Positions 36,765 through 45,382 of a DNA stretch of 64,000 nucleotides are shown in pieces. The position numbers and the translations under genes are program-made. The DNA lies in NCBI GenBank assembly GCA_022565595.1, contig JAIUML010000015.1, positions 38,167 to 102,166 on the forward strand, written 5' to 3'. Source of the stretch: Saccharospirillum sp. GTDB taxonomy: Bacteria; Pseudomonadota; Gammaproteobacteria; Pseudomonadales; Natronospirillaceae. Below the pieces are notes generated by a model. The model was given only the letters and a program-made list of their open reading frames with translations. It made no database searches and was not told the origin of the DNA. The stretch's first letter is position 1, and every line of letters begins with the position of its first letter.

Positions 36765-37124
36765 TTATGCAGGAACAACCAGTTCGCGCCCGATACGGGC
36801 TTCAACACGGCAGTACTTCCATAGCTTATAGGTGCCATCTCCCACAGGCGTCGTGCGGAAAAAATTACAGGCCGCTGTGACGGTCTCGATATCGGGTACA
36901 TCGGCCATGATATAAGCGGTCCAGGGAGCGGTTTGAGAGGGGCCAACCATGATGCAGTCATCATCCATAATGCCCAGTACATTCAGTCCAGGTAAGCCGT
37001 CAATGCCTTGCAGCATGGCTGAGAAAGCTTGCCAGACTTGTTTCGCTTCGTCGGCTGGTGAGTCCATAAAGTTCTGGTTGACACCAATGCAAAATAAGAC
37101 GCGGTGGTTTTTTTTCTCGCTCAT
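36765..37124 (-). CDS. iacB: small conserved protein, IacB-like
   Basis: 119 residues: NHRVLFCIGVNQNFMDSPAD, then VPDIETVTAACNFFRTTPVG. No enzyme motif; ferredoxin-like dimeric barrel (EthD/YCII-like) is possible. Position between iacA and iacI matches iacB of known clusters. CGGAGAAC ribosome site. Confidence 0.78.
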   Translation of the reverse strand: MSEKKNHRVLFCIGVNQNFMDSPADEAKQVWQAFSAMLQGIDGLPGLNVLGIMDDDCIMVGPSQTAPWTAYIMADVPDIETVTAACNFFRTTPVGDGTYKLWKYCRVEARIGRELVVPA

Positions 37125-37175
37125 TGTTGTTCTCCGTTTGGGTTTGTCGTCTCGAATCCTGGTGGGTTCGTGGGG

Positions 37176-38324
37176 TTACAGGTAGCCCGGTAAAGGGTCA
37201 TGGCCAAAGAACATGGCTCCGGCGTTTTTCAAGGTGACCGCACCCATAAAGGCATGCTGTGTACAGAGCATGGTGTTGCGGCTTATCTGAGATAAAGGGT
37301 TCGCATTTTCGGCACTGGTCATGCCCGATACCTGATAGCAGGCCTGTACCGCTTCAGAGCAGGCTTGGGTCAGGTGTGTGGTGGAGAGCCTGAGCAGGTT
37401 TGTTTGCTCGCGGCTGGGTGCGGAACCCTGAATAATTTGCTCCCAGGCGGCATCGACACTTTCGTAAAAGAAGGCGCGGGAGGCACGAACCTTGGCTTCG
37501 GCTTTCGCTATTTCAATTTGTACATACTCACGTTCGCCCAGGTTGGGGGCGCCGGTGACTGATTGGCGACCCGCCGCACTTTGCTGTACTTCATCCAGGG
37601 CTTCACGCGCCATTCCCAGACTGGTAACGCTTAATACCTGAGCAGCAAAAGACAATGAAGGGAATTTAAAAAAGGGCGTATCCACATTGGGTTTGGCACC
37701 GCGTATAAAAGTCCAGTCTTCGGGCACAAATACCTCTTCAACCACCAGGTCGTGGCTGCCGGTGCCTTGCATGCCGACCATATCCCAAACCGGGTCGATG
37801 GTGACTTTATCTTTAGGCATGACGGCCATTCTGGGCAATGGTTGCTCATCACCTTCAGGGATAATGCCAACGCCTATGTAGTCTGCACCGGGGCTACCGC
37901 TGCCAAACTTCCAACGGCCCGTCACTTTAAAGCCGCCGTCAACACGCTTGACCTTTTGAGGTGGGAAAATTCCACCAGCAAAAACTATATCGGGAGATTC
38001 TCTCCAGATCCGGGTGACTGTGGCTTCCGGCAGAGCAGCCAGGTAGGCCGGGCTCATGCCAAAGCTTGCTACCCAGCCTGCAGAACCATCGGCGGCGGCT
38101 ACAGCTTCTACCATTTCCAGAAATTGGCGTGGGCTTTTCTCATCACCGCCGTATATTCTGGGCACCATGGCCCGGTAGACACCAATCTCTTTAAAGCGTT
38201 CTATGATGTCTTGTGAAATATAGCGTTGCGACTCAAATTCCTGTCGTCGATTACGAATGTCCAACAGCAGGTGATCGAAAGCTTCCGTACCACCCCATAA
38301 TGATTTGTCTATGGTCATCGTCAT
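37176..38324 (-). CDS. iacA: flavin-dependent monooxygenase of acyl-CoA dehydrogenase fold, IacA-like
   Basis: 382 residues with the acyl-CoA dehydrogenase/HpaB-type fold (GVYRAMVPRIYGGDEKSPRQ, DGSAGWVASFGMSPAYLAAL, TGRWKFGSGSPGADYIGVGI). IacA hydroxylates the indole ring of indole-3-acetate using reduced flavin from IacG. Two in-frame ATGs lie at the start (MTMTID); the stop of the preceding amidase is 2 bp upstream. The family call as oxygenase rather than dehydrogenase comes from the cluster. Confidence 0.87.
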   Translation of the reverse strand: MTMTIDKSLWGGTEAFDHLLLDIRNRRQEFESQRYISQDIIERFKEIGVYRAMVPRIYGGDEKSPRQFLEMVEAVAAADGSAGWVASFGMSPAYLAALPEATVTRIWRESPDIVFAGGIFPPQKVKRVDGGFKVTGRWKFGSGSPGADYIGVGIIPEGDEQPLPRMAVMPKDKVTIDPVWDMVGMQGTGSHDLVVEEVFVPEDWTFIRGAKPNVDTPFFKFPSLSFAAQVLSVTSLGMAREALDEVQQSAAGRQSVTGAPNLGEREYVQIEIAKAEAKVRASRAFFYESVDAAWEQIIQGSAPSREQTNLLRLSTTHLTQACSEAVQACYQVSGMTSAENANPLSQISRNTMLCTQHAFMGAVTLKNAGAMFFGHDPLPGYL

Positions 38325-38326
38325 TG

Positions 38327-39442
38327 TTAGTCACCTAGTTGTTGTTGAATCTGCTGCGCCAGGAGACACAGGCGTTCATCGTCACCCTTGCGTCCAACCA
38401 GTTGCAGTCCAACTGGTTCTCCATCGGTACTGATTAATGGCAAGGTCAGTGCTGGGTGTCCGGATAAGTTAAACGGACGTATCAAAGCGGTCAGCGTGAG
38501 GTCGGTTTTACCAGCCAGGGCATCCGCCAACGCGAGAGGAATGCGCGGTAGGGTAGGCAATACCAGGGCCGTTACTTTATTCAGTGCCTGGTCCACTTCT
38601 GCCGTGAAGTGAGCTCGCACGGCTTCAGCTTCCTGAACGGCTTCAGCGGTAGTGTTGCTGGCCATCAGCAAGCGCTTGCGTATATCAGCACCTACAAGGG
38701 GATTGTTGGCATATTCATGAAAAGCGGCCCAGGTTTCCTGATTAATAATGGTCAGGCCGGCCTTGAACGCTTCATCAAGAGAGGGTAATTCAACGGGGTA
38801 TTGAACATAGCTCAGTTTGGCTAAAGCATTATCCAGAGTTTTTGATACTTCATCAGCGCAACTCGGAGTTAAACGGCCGAGGCTAATGGTGCTGGGCAAC
38901 TGAACATCCTGCAGATCTTCTAACATCGCCTTTGTTATATGCCAAAGGTCGTCGGCTGTGCGTGCAAAGGAGCCCACACAATCCAACGAGCTGTGTTTGG
39001 GCAATACGCCTTCGCGGCTGACCCGACCAAAGGTGGGTTTAAGTCCAAACACACCACAACAGGCCGCTGGCATTCTGACGGAGCCGCCAGTATCTGTGCC
39101 CAAAGCCATGTCAGCCTGGCCTGAGGCGACGGCCACGGCTGAGCCACTGGAGGATCCGCCTGGAATCAAATGTGGGTACTTTGGATTGGTGGGTGTCCCT
39201 GTGGCCTGGTTAATACCGGTGACCCCAAAAGCAAACTCATGGAGGTTGGTTTTGCCGTTAATGCAAAAATCCGAGTGTGATAAAAGACGTTTAATGACAT
39301 GGGCATGCTGTGCTGCGGGTTCAGTCTGTGCCAGAGCTGCGCTGCCGGCCCGGGTGGGCAGGCCCTGAATATCAATGGTGTCTTTGACAGCTACTGTTTT
39401 AGACCCAGAACCGAGTGTGCATGTCTGAATAAAGACGGTCAT
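38327..39442 (-). CDS. iacH: amidase-signature enzyme, IacH-like
   Basis: 371 residues. Ser-cisSer-Lys triad visible as Lys20 (AVKDTID), Ser97 (GGSSSG) and Ser121 (DTGGSVR). Shorter than many amidases. In iac clusters IacH may act on indole-3-acetamide or amino acid conjugates, giving indole-3-acetate; not essential for IAA growth in known cases. First gene of the iac operon. GAGGAGAGC ribosome site. Confidence 0.85.
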   Translation of the reverse strand: MTVFIQTCTLGSGSKTVAVKDTIDIQGLPTRAGSAALAQTEPAAQHAHVIKRLLSHSDFCINGKTNLHEFAFGVTGINQATGTPTNPKYPHLIPGGSSSGSAVAVASGQADMALGTDTGGSVRMPAACCGVFGLKPTFGRVSREGVLPKHSSLDCVGSFARTADDLWHITKAMLEDLQDVQLPSTISLGRLTPSCADEVSKTLDNALAKLSYVQYPVELPSLDEAFKAGLTIINQETWAAFHEYANNPLVGADIRKRLLMASNTTAEAVQEAEAVRAHFTAEVDQALNKVTALVLPTLPRIPLALADALAGKTDLTLTALIRPFNLSGHPALTLPLISTDGEPVGLQLVGRKGDDERLCLLAQQIQQQLGD

Positions 39443-39569
39443 TCTATTCGCTCTCCTCAGAGGTTATGCCCTAACGCCTGAACAATGCTATATAAATCAC
39501 ATGAAAAATCAAGTAAATAGGCGTGCGAATCTGTAACTCGATCGCCTGATGCTTGATCAATAAAACGAA

Positions 39570-40859
39570 CTAAAGCACAAATAAAACGATTTGCGGAAAG
39601 GCCAATAGCAGGCTAATACAAATCAGATAAGGAATGAGAAAATAGCCCACTCCGGTAAATATATCCTTAAAAGACAAACTCGGATCAAGCCCTTTCACAA
39701 TGAAGGCGTTCACCCCCACCGGCGGTGTGATGGCGCCCATGCTGGTAACAATACAAATCATAATTCCAAACCAGATAGGGTCATAACCCAGGGTGAGTGC
39801 CACCGGGAAAAAGATGGGTATGGACAGCACTAAAAAGCCCATCGCATCCATAATGGCGCCACCGATCACATAAATCAGAAGGACACAGGCCATGATGACG
39901 ATGGCCGGCAGTGGTAGTGCTGCGGCCCATTCGCCGACCATAAAGGGCAGGCGAGTGATGGTCAGGAATCGGCCAAAAATAACAGCGCCAGCGACCAGGA
40001 ATAAAATCATGGCTGAAGAGCGTAGACTGTTGACGACGGCTTCGGCAAAGGTTTTGCGGCTGAACTTGCCTTGCAACAGAACAATGATAAAGGCACCGAC
40101 ACAGCCTACGGCTGCCGCTTCGGTCGAGGTGAACCAGCCCGAGAACAGGCCACCGAGAACCAGTAAAAAGAGTACAAAGACCTCAATCACACCCCCTAAA
40201 GAACGCCAACGATTGGTCCAGCTTGAACGTCCACCGGCCGGCCCAATATCCGGGTTGCGAGAGCAAAGTATGCCTATGGTACCGGCGAAGAGACCCACAA
40301 GGAGGAGGCCCGGAATAATGCTGGCAACAAAAAGATCTCTGATCGCCAGCTCCGCTTGTAAAGCGATCAAAATCAACACAGCACTGGGTGGAATAATCAC
40401 CCCTAAAGTACCACCTGCGGCCACACTGCCGGCACTGAGTTTACGGTCGTAGCCAAAGCGTTTCATTTCTGGCAGGGCAATGGTACCCACGGTGGCGGCA
40501 GTAGCGGTATTGGAGCCGCTGACGGCAGCAAAGCCGGCACTGCTTAGAATGGTGGTTGTGGCCATGGAGCCACGACGGTGACCAATCCATGAATAGGCTG
40601 CAGCAAATATTTTTTCGGTAATACCCGAGCGAAACAACAGCTCGCCCATAAAAACAAAGAGTGGAATGACACTGAGTGAATAGGAGGAAACCTGCTCCCA
40701 CATCCCCGAGGTAATGACATTATAGGCCGCCATCGGCGTGGTAATGTACATAACGCCGCTAAAGCCAATAATGAACATGGCAAAGCTGATGGGTACCCGA
40801 ACAAGAATCAGCAGAAATAAAATGGCGATGCCAATCAAGGCAAGGGTTGTAAAACTCAT
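39570..40859 (-). CDS. dctM: TRAP transporter large membrane subunit (DctM), next to iac
   Basis: 429 residues, about 12 TM segments, with the DctM motif FGGxxxAGGxxG-like and SVAAGGTLGVIIPPSAVLIL. Overlaps dctQ by 4 bp. Forms the Na+-driven channel of a TRAP system. The 127-bp gap to iacH and the shared strand suggest one transcription unit; the substrate is likely an aromatic acid such as indole-3-acetate (inference). Confidence 0.88.
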   Translation of the reverse strand: MSFTTLALIGIAILFLLILVRVPISFAMFIIGFSGVMYITTPMAAYNVITSGMWEQVSSYSLSVIPLFVFMGELLFRSGITEKIFAAAYSWIGHRRGSMATTTILSSAGFAAVSGSNTATAATVGTIALPEMKRFGYDRKLSAGSVAAGGTLGVIIPPSAVLILIALQAELAIRDLFVASIIPGLLLVGLFAGTIGILCSRNPDIGPAGGRSSWTNRWRSLGGVIEVFVLFLLVLGGLFSGWFTSTEAAAVGCVGAFIIVLLQGKFSRKTFAEAVVNSLRSSAMILFLVAGAVIFGRFLTITRLPFMVGEWAAALPLPAIVIMACVLLIYVIGGAIMDAMGFLVLSIPIFFPVALTLGYDPIWFGIMICIVTSMGAITPPVGVNAFIVKGLDPSLSFKDIFTGVGYFLIPYLICISLLLAFPQIVLFVL

Positions 40860-41368
40860 GATGGTTGATCACTTTGTTGTTCTAACGGCCGAAATAATGC
40901 CAGCAGGTGTCGTAGGGCATCATTGAGAAGGACCAGACAAAAGGCCGCCATACCTAAAGCTACGGCTAGAATAAATGGATGGTAGGCAAAACGAAGTGTT
41001 TGAGATACGGCACCTCGGCGACCGATCGCCATACCATATTCGTATAGCTTCCAGCTCACCATGGTAAAAAAGGCTAAACTCAGCAGCGAAACCAGGAGCA
41101 GCAGCAATTGTTGCACTCGCATGGGTAAATGGTTTGTGGCGACATCCAGATCTATGTGTGCCCCCGTTCTCTGGGCATGAGCTAATGAAAAGCCAATGAT
41201 GACAGCGGTGAGCCAACCAACAATTTCAGGAACACCTGTCAGAGATGCTTCAAACTGCCGCAGTACGATATTCACAAACACCAGCAACACCATGCTGACC
41301 AGCGCCAGGCCGGCAAAAAACAGCAGACCTCTGCAGATAATCTGGTTAATTCGGTCAAGGAAAGGCAC
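40856..41368 (-). CDS. dctQ: TRAP transporter small membrane subunit (DctQ)
   Basis: 170 residues, four TM helices (FAGLALVSMVLLVFVNIVLR is the second-type helix). GTG start at 41368 with GGGGG upstream. Overlaps dctM by 4 bp. Lies 132 bp after dctP. Confidence 0.85.
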   Translation of the reverse strand: MPFLDRINQIICRGLLFFAGLALVSMVLLVFVNIVLRQFEASLTGVPEIVGWLTAVIIGFSLAHAQRTGAHIDLDVATNHLPMRVQQLLLLLVSLLSLAFFTMVSWKLYEYGMAIGRRGAVSQTLRFAYHPFILAVALGMAAFCLVLLNDALRHLLALFRPLEQQSDQPS

Positions 41369-41500
41369 GGTAAACCCCCGTTGAAAAGGTAATGCTCAGT
41401 CAACTGCTTCAGGCAGAGGGGTCCTGTTCGTCAAGACAGCAGTCAAACGGCAGAGTGCGTCCTTGCACTTATTGGAACGACACAAGTACCTTACGCATTT

Positions 41501-42547
41501 TTACTGCGCTTGGTAGTACTCGATCAGTTCCATCATGCGTTCGTGAAAGTCTGTGGCAGGCAAGCCCAGGTTGACGACACTTTGCAACGCGGCTTCATTC
41601 AGCGGTGCCAGGATTTCACCCCAACGGGCTGCTTCATCATCACTGAGAGTGATTTGCTCAAAACCATGCTCCTGAGCCGCCCACTCGAGCGACGTCTGCA
41701 CGTGGTTATCGAGGTAATTACCGGTAAAATATGCCATTTCACGACCGAGATCATCAATGATTTCCTGGACATCTGCAGGCAGAGATTCCCAGCGTTGCTT
41801 GTTCATTGCGGCAACAAAAACCACGTTGCTCAGTGGATAGTCTGTCATATAGCTGACATTACGAGCGTATTGCAAATCCATTAACACTTCGCGAGAGGCT
41901 ACATAACCTTGCACTATACCGGTTTGTAAGGCTTCACCGGTTTCAGCCTGACTCAGGCCAATAGGGGTGGCGCCCAGGGCGCGCACGGTGGCGGTAGAAT
42001 CACCAGCAACGCGGATTTGCTTGCCTGGCATATCTTCCAGGCTGCGGATTGGGGCGGCGGTTTGTAGATAGCCCGGCTCAGAGGTAAAGGCTGTAATGAC
42101 CTTGAATTCATCCAGACCTAATAACTCAGCCGGAAACTCCTGAATAAGATCGTAAACCACCTGGCTGGCTACCGTGGAGTTAACCTCAATGCCGGTGAGA
42201 CTGCCAGCGAGGTTTAACAGCGGGAAGCGACCGGGCTCGTAAGAGGTAGCAGAAAGGCCAATATCCGCTAAACCAGCGAGAACACCATCATAGGTATTCG
42301 GAGCTGTCAGCAAGGTGCCGCCCGGGAAGGTGTTTACCCTGACGCGGCCATCAGTCCGCGCATGCAGCTCCTCGGCAAATTTTTCCATCTGTTTGGCTGG
42401 AAAGGTTGAAGCAGGTGCAAAAAATGAATAGGTCAGTCTAATTTCCTGGGCTTGAAGGGCTGCGCTCGAGAGGCTGGTTAAGAGTGCAAATGCACCGACT
42501 TTAGCCAGCTTTGTTATTGGTTTTGGCGTTTTTAGTTTGTACGACAT
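41501..42547 (-). CDS. dctP: TRAP transporter substrate-binding protein (DctP)
   Basis: 348 residues. The start at 42547 (MSYKLK...) gives a signal peptide ending ALQAQ; the longer frame is unlikely. Typical DctP strands: IRLTYSFFAPASTFPAKQME, then AGDSTATVRALGATPIGLSQ and MPGKQIRVAGD. The carboxylate-binding Arg region is RVAGD. First gene of the TRAP operon upstream of iac; ligand presumably indole-3-acetate or a related aromatic acid. Confidence 0.88.
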   Translation of the reverse strand: MSYKLKTPKPITKLAKVGAFALLTSLSSAALQAQEIRLTYSFFAPASTFPAKQMEKFAEELHARTDGRVRVNTFPGGTLLTAPNTYDGVLAGLADIGLSATSYEPGRFPLLNLAGSLTGIEVNSTVASQVVYDLIQEFPAELLGLDEFKVITAFTSEPGYLQTAAPIRSLEDMPGKQIRVAGDSTATVRALGATPIGLSQAETGEALQTGIVQGYVASREVLMDLQYARNVSYMTDYPLSNVVFVAAMNKQRWESLPADVQEIIDDLGREMAYFTGNYLDNHVQTSLEWAAQEHGFEQITLSDDEAARWGEILAPLNEAALQSVVNLGLPATDFHERMMELIEYYQAQ

Positions 42548-43074
42548 AAGTTTCACCCTGGTGTTGTTAATATTCTTTGGCCCTTGTCTAGGATCCTGTC
42601 GAGTGGCTGTTTTGCTCACTTTATTTGAAACTATCACAATCACTTGAAATGTCAAACAAATAATTTCGAGAATAATGATAATTTCTGCAAATAAGTTTGT
42701 GCCTGTTTAGTTGAACATGAACTGAATGGCCTTCGGACAGTGATCATGCCTTCTCAGCAAGAAAGGGCTTTCAGTCATGGGGTCGTCTCTCTTTGATGGC
42801 GAGCAGGTCGGTGCAGCCAGGTTTCGTTGAACCAAAGGCTTGGATAACGCGAGCCAGTGCCTTGTCGGGCCTCGTGCCTGCATTCAGTGGTTCGGTGGCC
42901 AGTCAGATATCGTCGACCCGGATCATCTCAGCAGATCCGGCAACAAGGGAACGCACTGATGTGCCTGATCCGATGGCCATGGCTGACCATCACTGTTCAG
43001 TCCAAGGGCTCGCTTACAAGGCTGCCGATCATCGGGCGACGATTGTTGAGCAGGCAACCCTGTCACCAAAATAG
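42548..43074. other. intergenic region upstream of dctP
   Basis: 527 bp. It holds a candidate minus-strand promoter (-35 TTGACA at 42650-42655, -10 TAGTTT at 42628-42633) and an inverted repeat at 42706. The 42780-43074 part has an open frame of unknown meaning, not called. Confidence 0.55.
42706..42726 (-). promoter_or_regulatory. putative IacR-type site upstream of dctP
   Basis: TTTAGTT, 7 nt, AACTGAA (6 of 7 pairs). The 10-mer TTTAGTTGAA here is identical to the minus strand of the iacR operator (31068-31077). It lies about 50 bp upstream of the proposed -35. Confidence 0.5.
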
Positions 43075-44748
43075 TTAAACTCTTGGCATGGCCCGGTCAA
43101 TAATGCTCCGACAATCGACCGAGGTTGGTAATCCTCCATAATTCACACTGCCCAGGCGCTCCAGGCGCGATGCTACAAAAGCATCGGCCACCCGACTGTC
43201 ACCATGCTGGATCAACTGGCTCGCCTGAAACGCCATGGCGACCTGGTCGACGACGTTACGCGCTCGGTACTCCAGGGTATTGGTGTCCTTGAACAGCGCT
43301 GGCAATGCCTGAATCGCCTGATCGAAGGTGTTCGAGTGCCCCCTGGCCTGTCCTATCTCGTTCAGCAGGGCTTCCAGAGCCAGGGGCTCCTTGTTCAGCA
43401 CGCGCAGGACATCCAGACACTGAATATTGCCAGAGCCCTCCCAGATCGCATTGACGGGTGCCTCCTTGTAGATGCGTGGTAACGGGTTTTCTTCGACATA
43501 GCCGACACCGCCAATGCATTCCATCGCTTCATAGCTCAGGTGTGGCGCTCGTTTGCAGATCCAGTATTTGCCGATGGCCGTAGCCATTCGGGCCAATTGT
43601 TGCTCCGTTTCATTGCCGGTGCTGTCGAGTGCTTTGCCGATGCGCAGACTGAATGCGAGTGCTGCTTCGGACTCGATGGCGAGGTCCGCCAGAACGTTCT
43701 GCATCAAGGGTTGGTCGTGCAATGGTTTGCCGAAGGTGCTGCGGCCGCTGGTGTGGTGCAGTGCTTCTGCCGTAGCCGCTCGCATCAGCGCTGCTGAGCC
43801 GACCATGCAATCGAAACGCGTCATCGCCACCATCTCGATGATGGTGCGCACGCCCCTTCCTTCTTCGCCCAGCAACCAGGCTTCGGCACCTCGGAACTCG
43901 ATTTCCGAGGAAGCATTGGAGCGATTGCCCAGCTTGTCTTTCAGTCTCTGAATAAAAAACGCATTCTTGCGGCCATCCTCTCGCCAGCGAGGCAACAGAA
44001 AACAGGAGAGACCTGCCTCGGTTTGCGCCAGCACCAGGAAAGCATCGCACATGGGCGCAGAACAGAACCATTTATGACCAATCAATCGATAGGATTCGCC
44101 AGGGCCACGAACTGCCAATGGGTAAGCTCGAGTGGTGTTGGCGCGGACATCGGAGCCACCCTGTTTCTCGGTCATGGCCATGCCGATGGTCACCCCTGCT
44201 TTCTCGAACCAGGGTTTGTTGGCACCGTCATAAACCCGAGACGTCACCCGGGGTAGCCAGACATCAGCCACACTGGGCGTGCTGGCAATGGCCGGCACCG
44301 CGGCAAAGGTCATGGTCAAGGGGCAAGCGGAACCCGCATCGGCGTGCATATGCAGGTATTCCAGCCCGGCTCGGGCGACATGAGCACCGGGCCGGGGGTC
44401 CGTCCACGGCAGGGAGGGAACCCCGGCTTCAACCGCCGTGCGCATCAGCCGATGGTAAGCCGGGTGAAAGCGGACCTCGTCAATGCGATGGCCAAAGCGG
44501 TCATGGGAATGAAAGGTCGGGGGCACCTCGTTGGCCGCTATACCGGCATCGACCAGATCACCACCGCAATCAGCACCATAGGCATCCAACTGAGCCTCAG
44601 CCCAGCCCCCATCAAAGGTTCTGACCCAGTGCTGTAGCGCCTGATCACAGCGCCAGGGGTTATAGGGGGTCAGCGCCCCGGGCTGATTCAACACTTCGTG
44701 CGTATCGGCCCGAGACAAATGTTCGTTAAAATCGAAATCCTGTGTCAT
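43075..44748 (-). CDS. aidB: AidB-family acyl-CoA dehydrogenase-like protein
   Basis: 557 residues, close to the E. coli AidB length. Family start motif (THEVLNQPGALTPYNPW), GMAMTEKQGGSDVRANTT in the FAD/substrate region, and the large C-terminal domain. AidB is part of the adaptive response to alkylation, binds FAD and DNA, and may remove alkylating agents. No Ada gene in the window. GAGGTCGAC ribosome site. Confidence 0.88.
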   Translation of the reverse strand: MTQDFDFNEHLSRADTHEVLNQPGALTPYNPWRCDQALQHWVRTFDGGWAEAQLDAYGADCGGDLVDAGIAANEVPPTFHSHDRFGHRIDEVRFHPAYHRLMRTAVEAGVPSLPWTDPRPGAHVARAGLEYLHMHADAGSACPLTMTFAAVPAIASTPSVADVWLPRVTSRVYDGANKPWFEKAGVTIGMAMTEKQGGSDVRANTTRAYPLAVRGPGESYRLIGHKWFCSAPMCDAFLVLAQTEAGLSCFLLPRWREDGRKNAFFIQRLKDKLGNRSNASSEIEFRGAEAWLLGEEGRGVRTIIEMVAMTRFDCMVGSAALMRAATAEALHHTSGRSTFGKPLHDQPLMQNVLADLAIESEAALAFSLRIGKALDSTGNETEQQLARMATAIGKYWICKRAPHLSYEAMECIGGVGYVEENPLPRIYKEAPVNAIWEGSGNIQCLDVLRVLNKEPLALEALLNEIGQARGHSNTFDQAIQALPALFKDTNTLEYRARNVVDQVAMAFQASQLIQHGDSRVADAFVASRLERLGSVNYGGLPTSVDCRSIIDRAMPRV

Positions 44749-44786
44749 GTCGACCTCAAAGCATTTTCAGGATGGTAGACGACAGA

Positions 44787-45071
44787 CTAATCATCTTCTG
44801 ACGGTTGCGCAGCTCGTTCGTCAGCCTGAGCCTGAAACAGTGCCAAACGGGCACGAATACGCTTCGCATCCGGCTTTTCCAGCAAGGCCGTCTGCAACAA
44901 GGCGATGGCATCGGCCTCTCGGCCGAAATCAGCCAGAGTATCTGCCTGCTCAATCAGCAATTGCTCGGAACGCCCCTCACGGTTGCGCAGCTTCATCCGC
45001 TTGTCGATCATGCGCAGGTAGATCATCAGGACCAGTACCATCATGATCAACGCTACGCCTGCAAATCCCAT
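44787..45071 (-). CDS. small membrane-anchored protein with TPR-like helix pair
   Basis: 94 residues: TM helix at about 3-21, then helices resembling one TPR unit (EQADTLADFGREADAIALLQ, LLEKPDAKRIRARLALFQAQ). GGAGACG ribosome site. Function unknown; 38 bp upstream of aidB on the same strand. Confidence 0.72.
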   Translation of the reverse strand: MGFAGVALIMMVLVLMIYLRMIDKRMKLRNREGRSEQLLIEQADTLADFGREADAIALLQTALLEKPDAKRIRARLALFQAQADERAAQPSEDD

Positions 45072-45382
45072 GGCTCGTCTCCAACTGCCTGAGGTGTAAG
45101 GTTTTTTTTGGGTTTCGAGGTGGGCACCACACTAGCGACGGATGCCGGTGGTGCCTCAGCAGGGGAGTCCGCAGCAGGGATGCTGCGGTCTAGGCTCCAG
45201 GGAGGATTCACGCCGACCCTGCAGAGGCATCACCGGTAGCCGTCGCGGGCGATTGCTGCTCAACAAACCCATCTAGTGTCCTGGCAGTATAGTCAATTAG
45301 TGGAAGGAAGGGTTTCCCATTCACATCCTTCCTTTTCTATTGGTACACTGAAGGCGAACAAAGGATCCGGTATACTGTCTTG
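45072..45382. other. divergent region before recQ with a structured element
   Basis: 311 bp. 45136-45245 folds as nested inverted repeats (separate entry). The rest holds the recQ promoter region (TATACT at 45371 near the start) and no gene. Confidence 0.6.
45136..45245. repeat. 110-bp nested inverted-repeat element
   Basis: Outer arms of 22 bp (starting CGACGG and ending CCGTCG) match at 19 of 22 positions; an inner perfect hairpin CCGCAGCA, GGGA, TGCTGCGG sits at 45169-45188. It could be a REP/MITE-like element or a structured RNA. No second copy is seen in the window. Confidence 0.6.

Noticed and set aside
42793..43074. 93-codon plus-strand frame upstream of dctP
   Set aside because: Ends against the aidB stop, no ribosome site, no recognisable motif.
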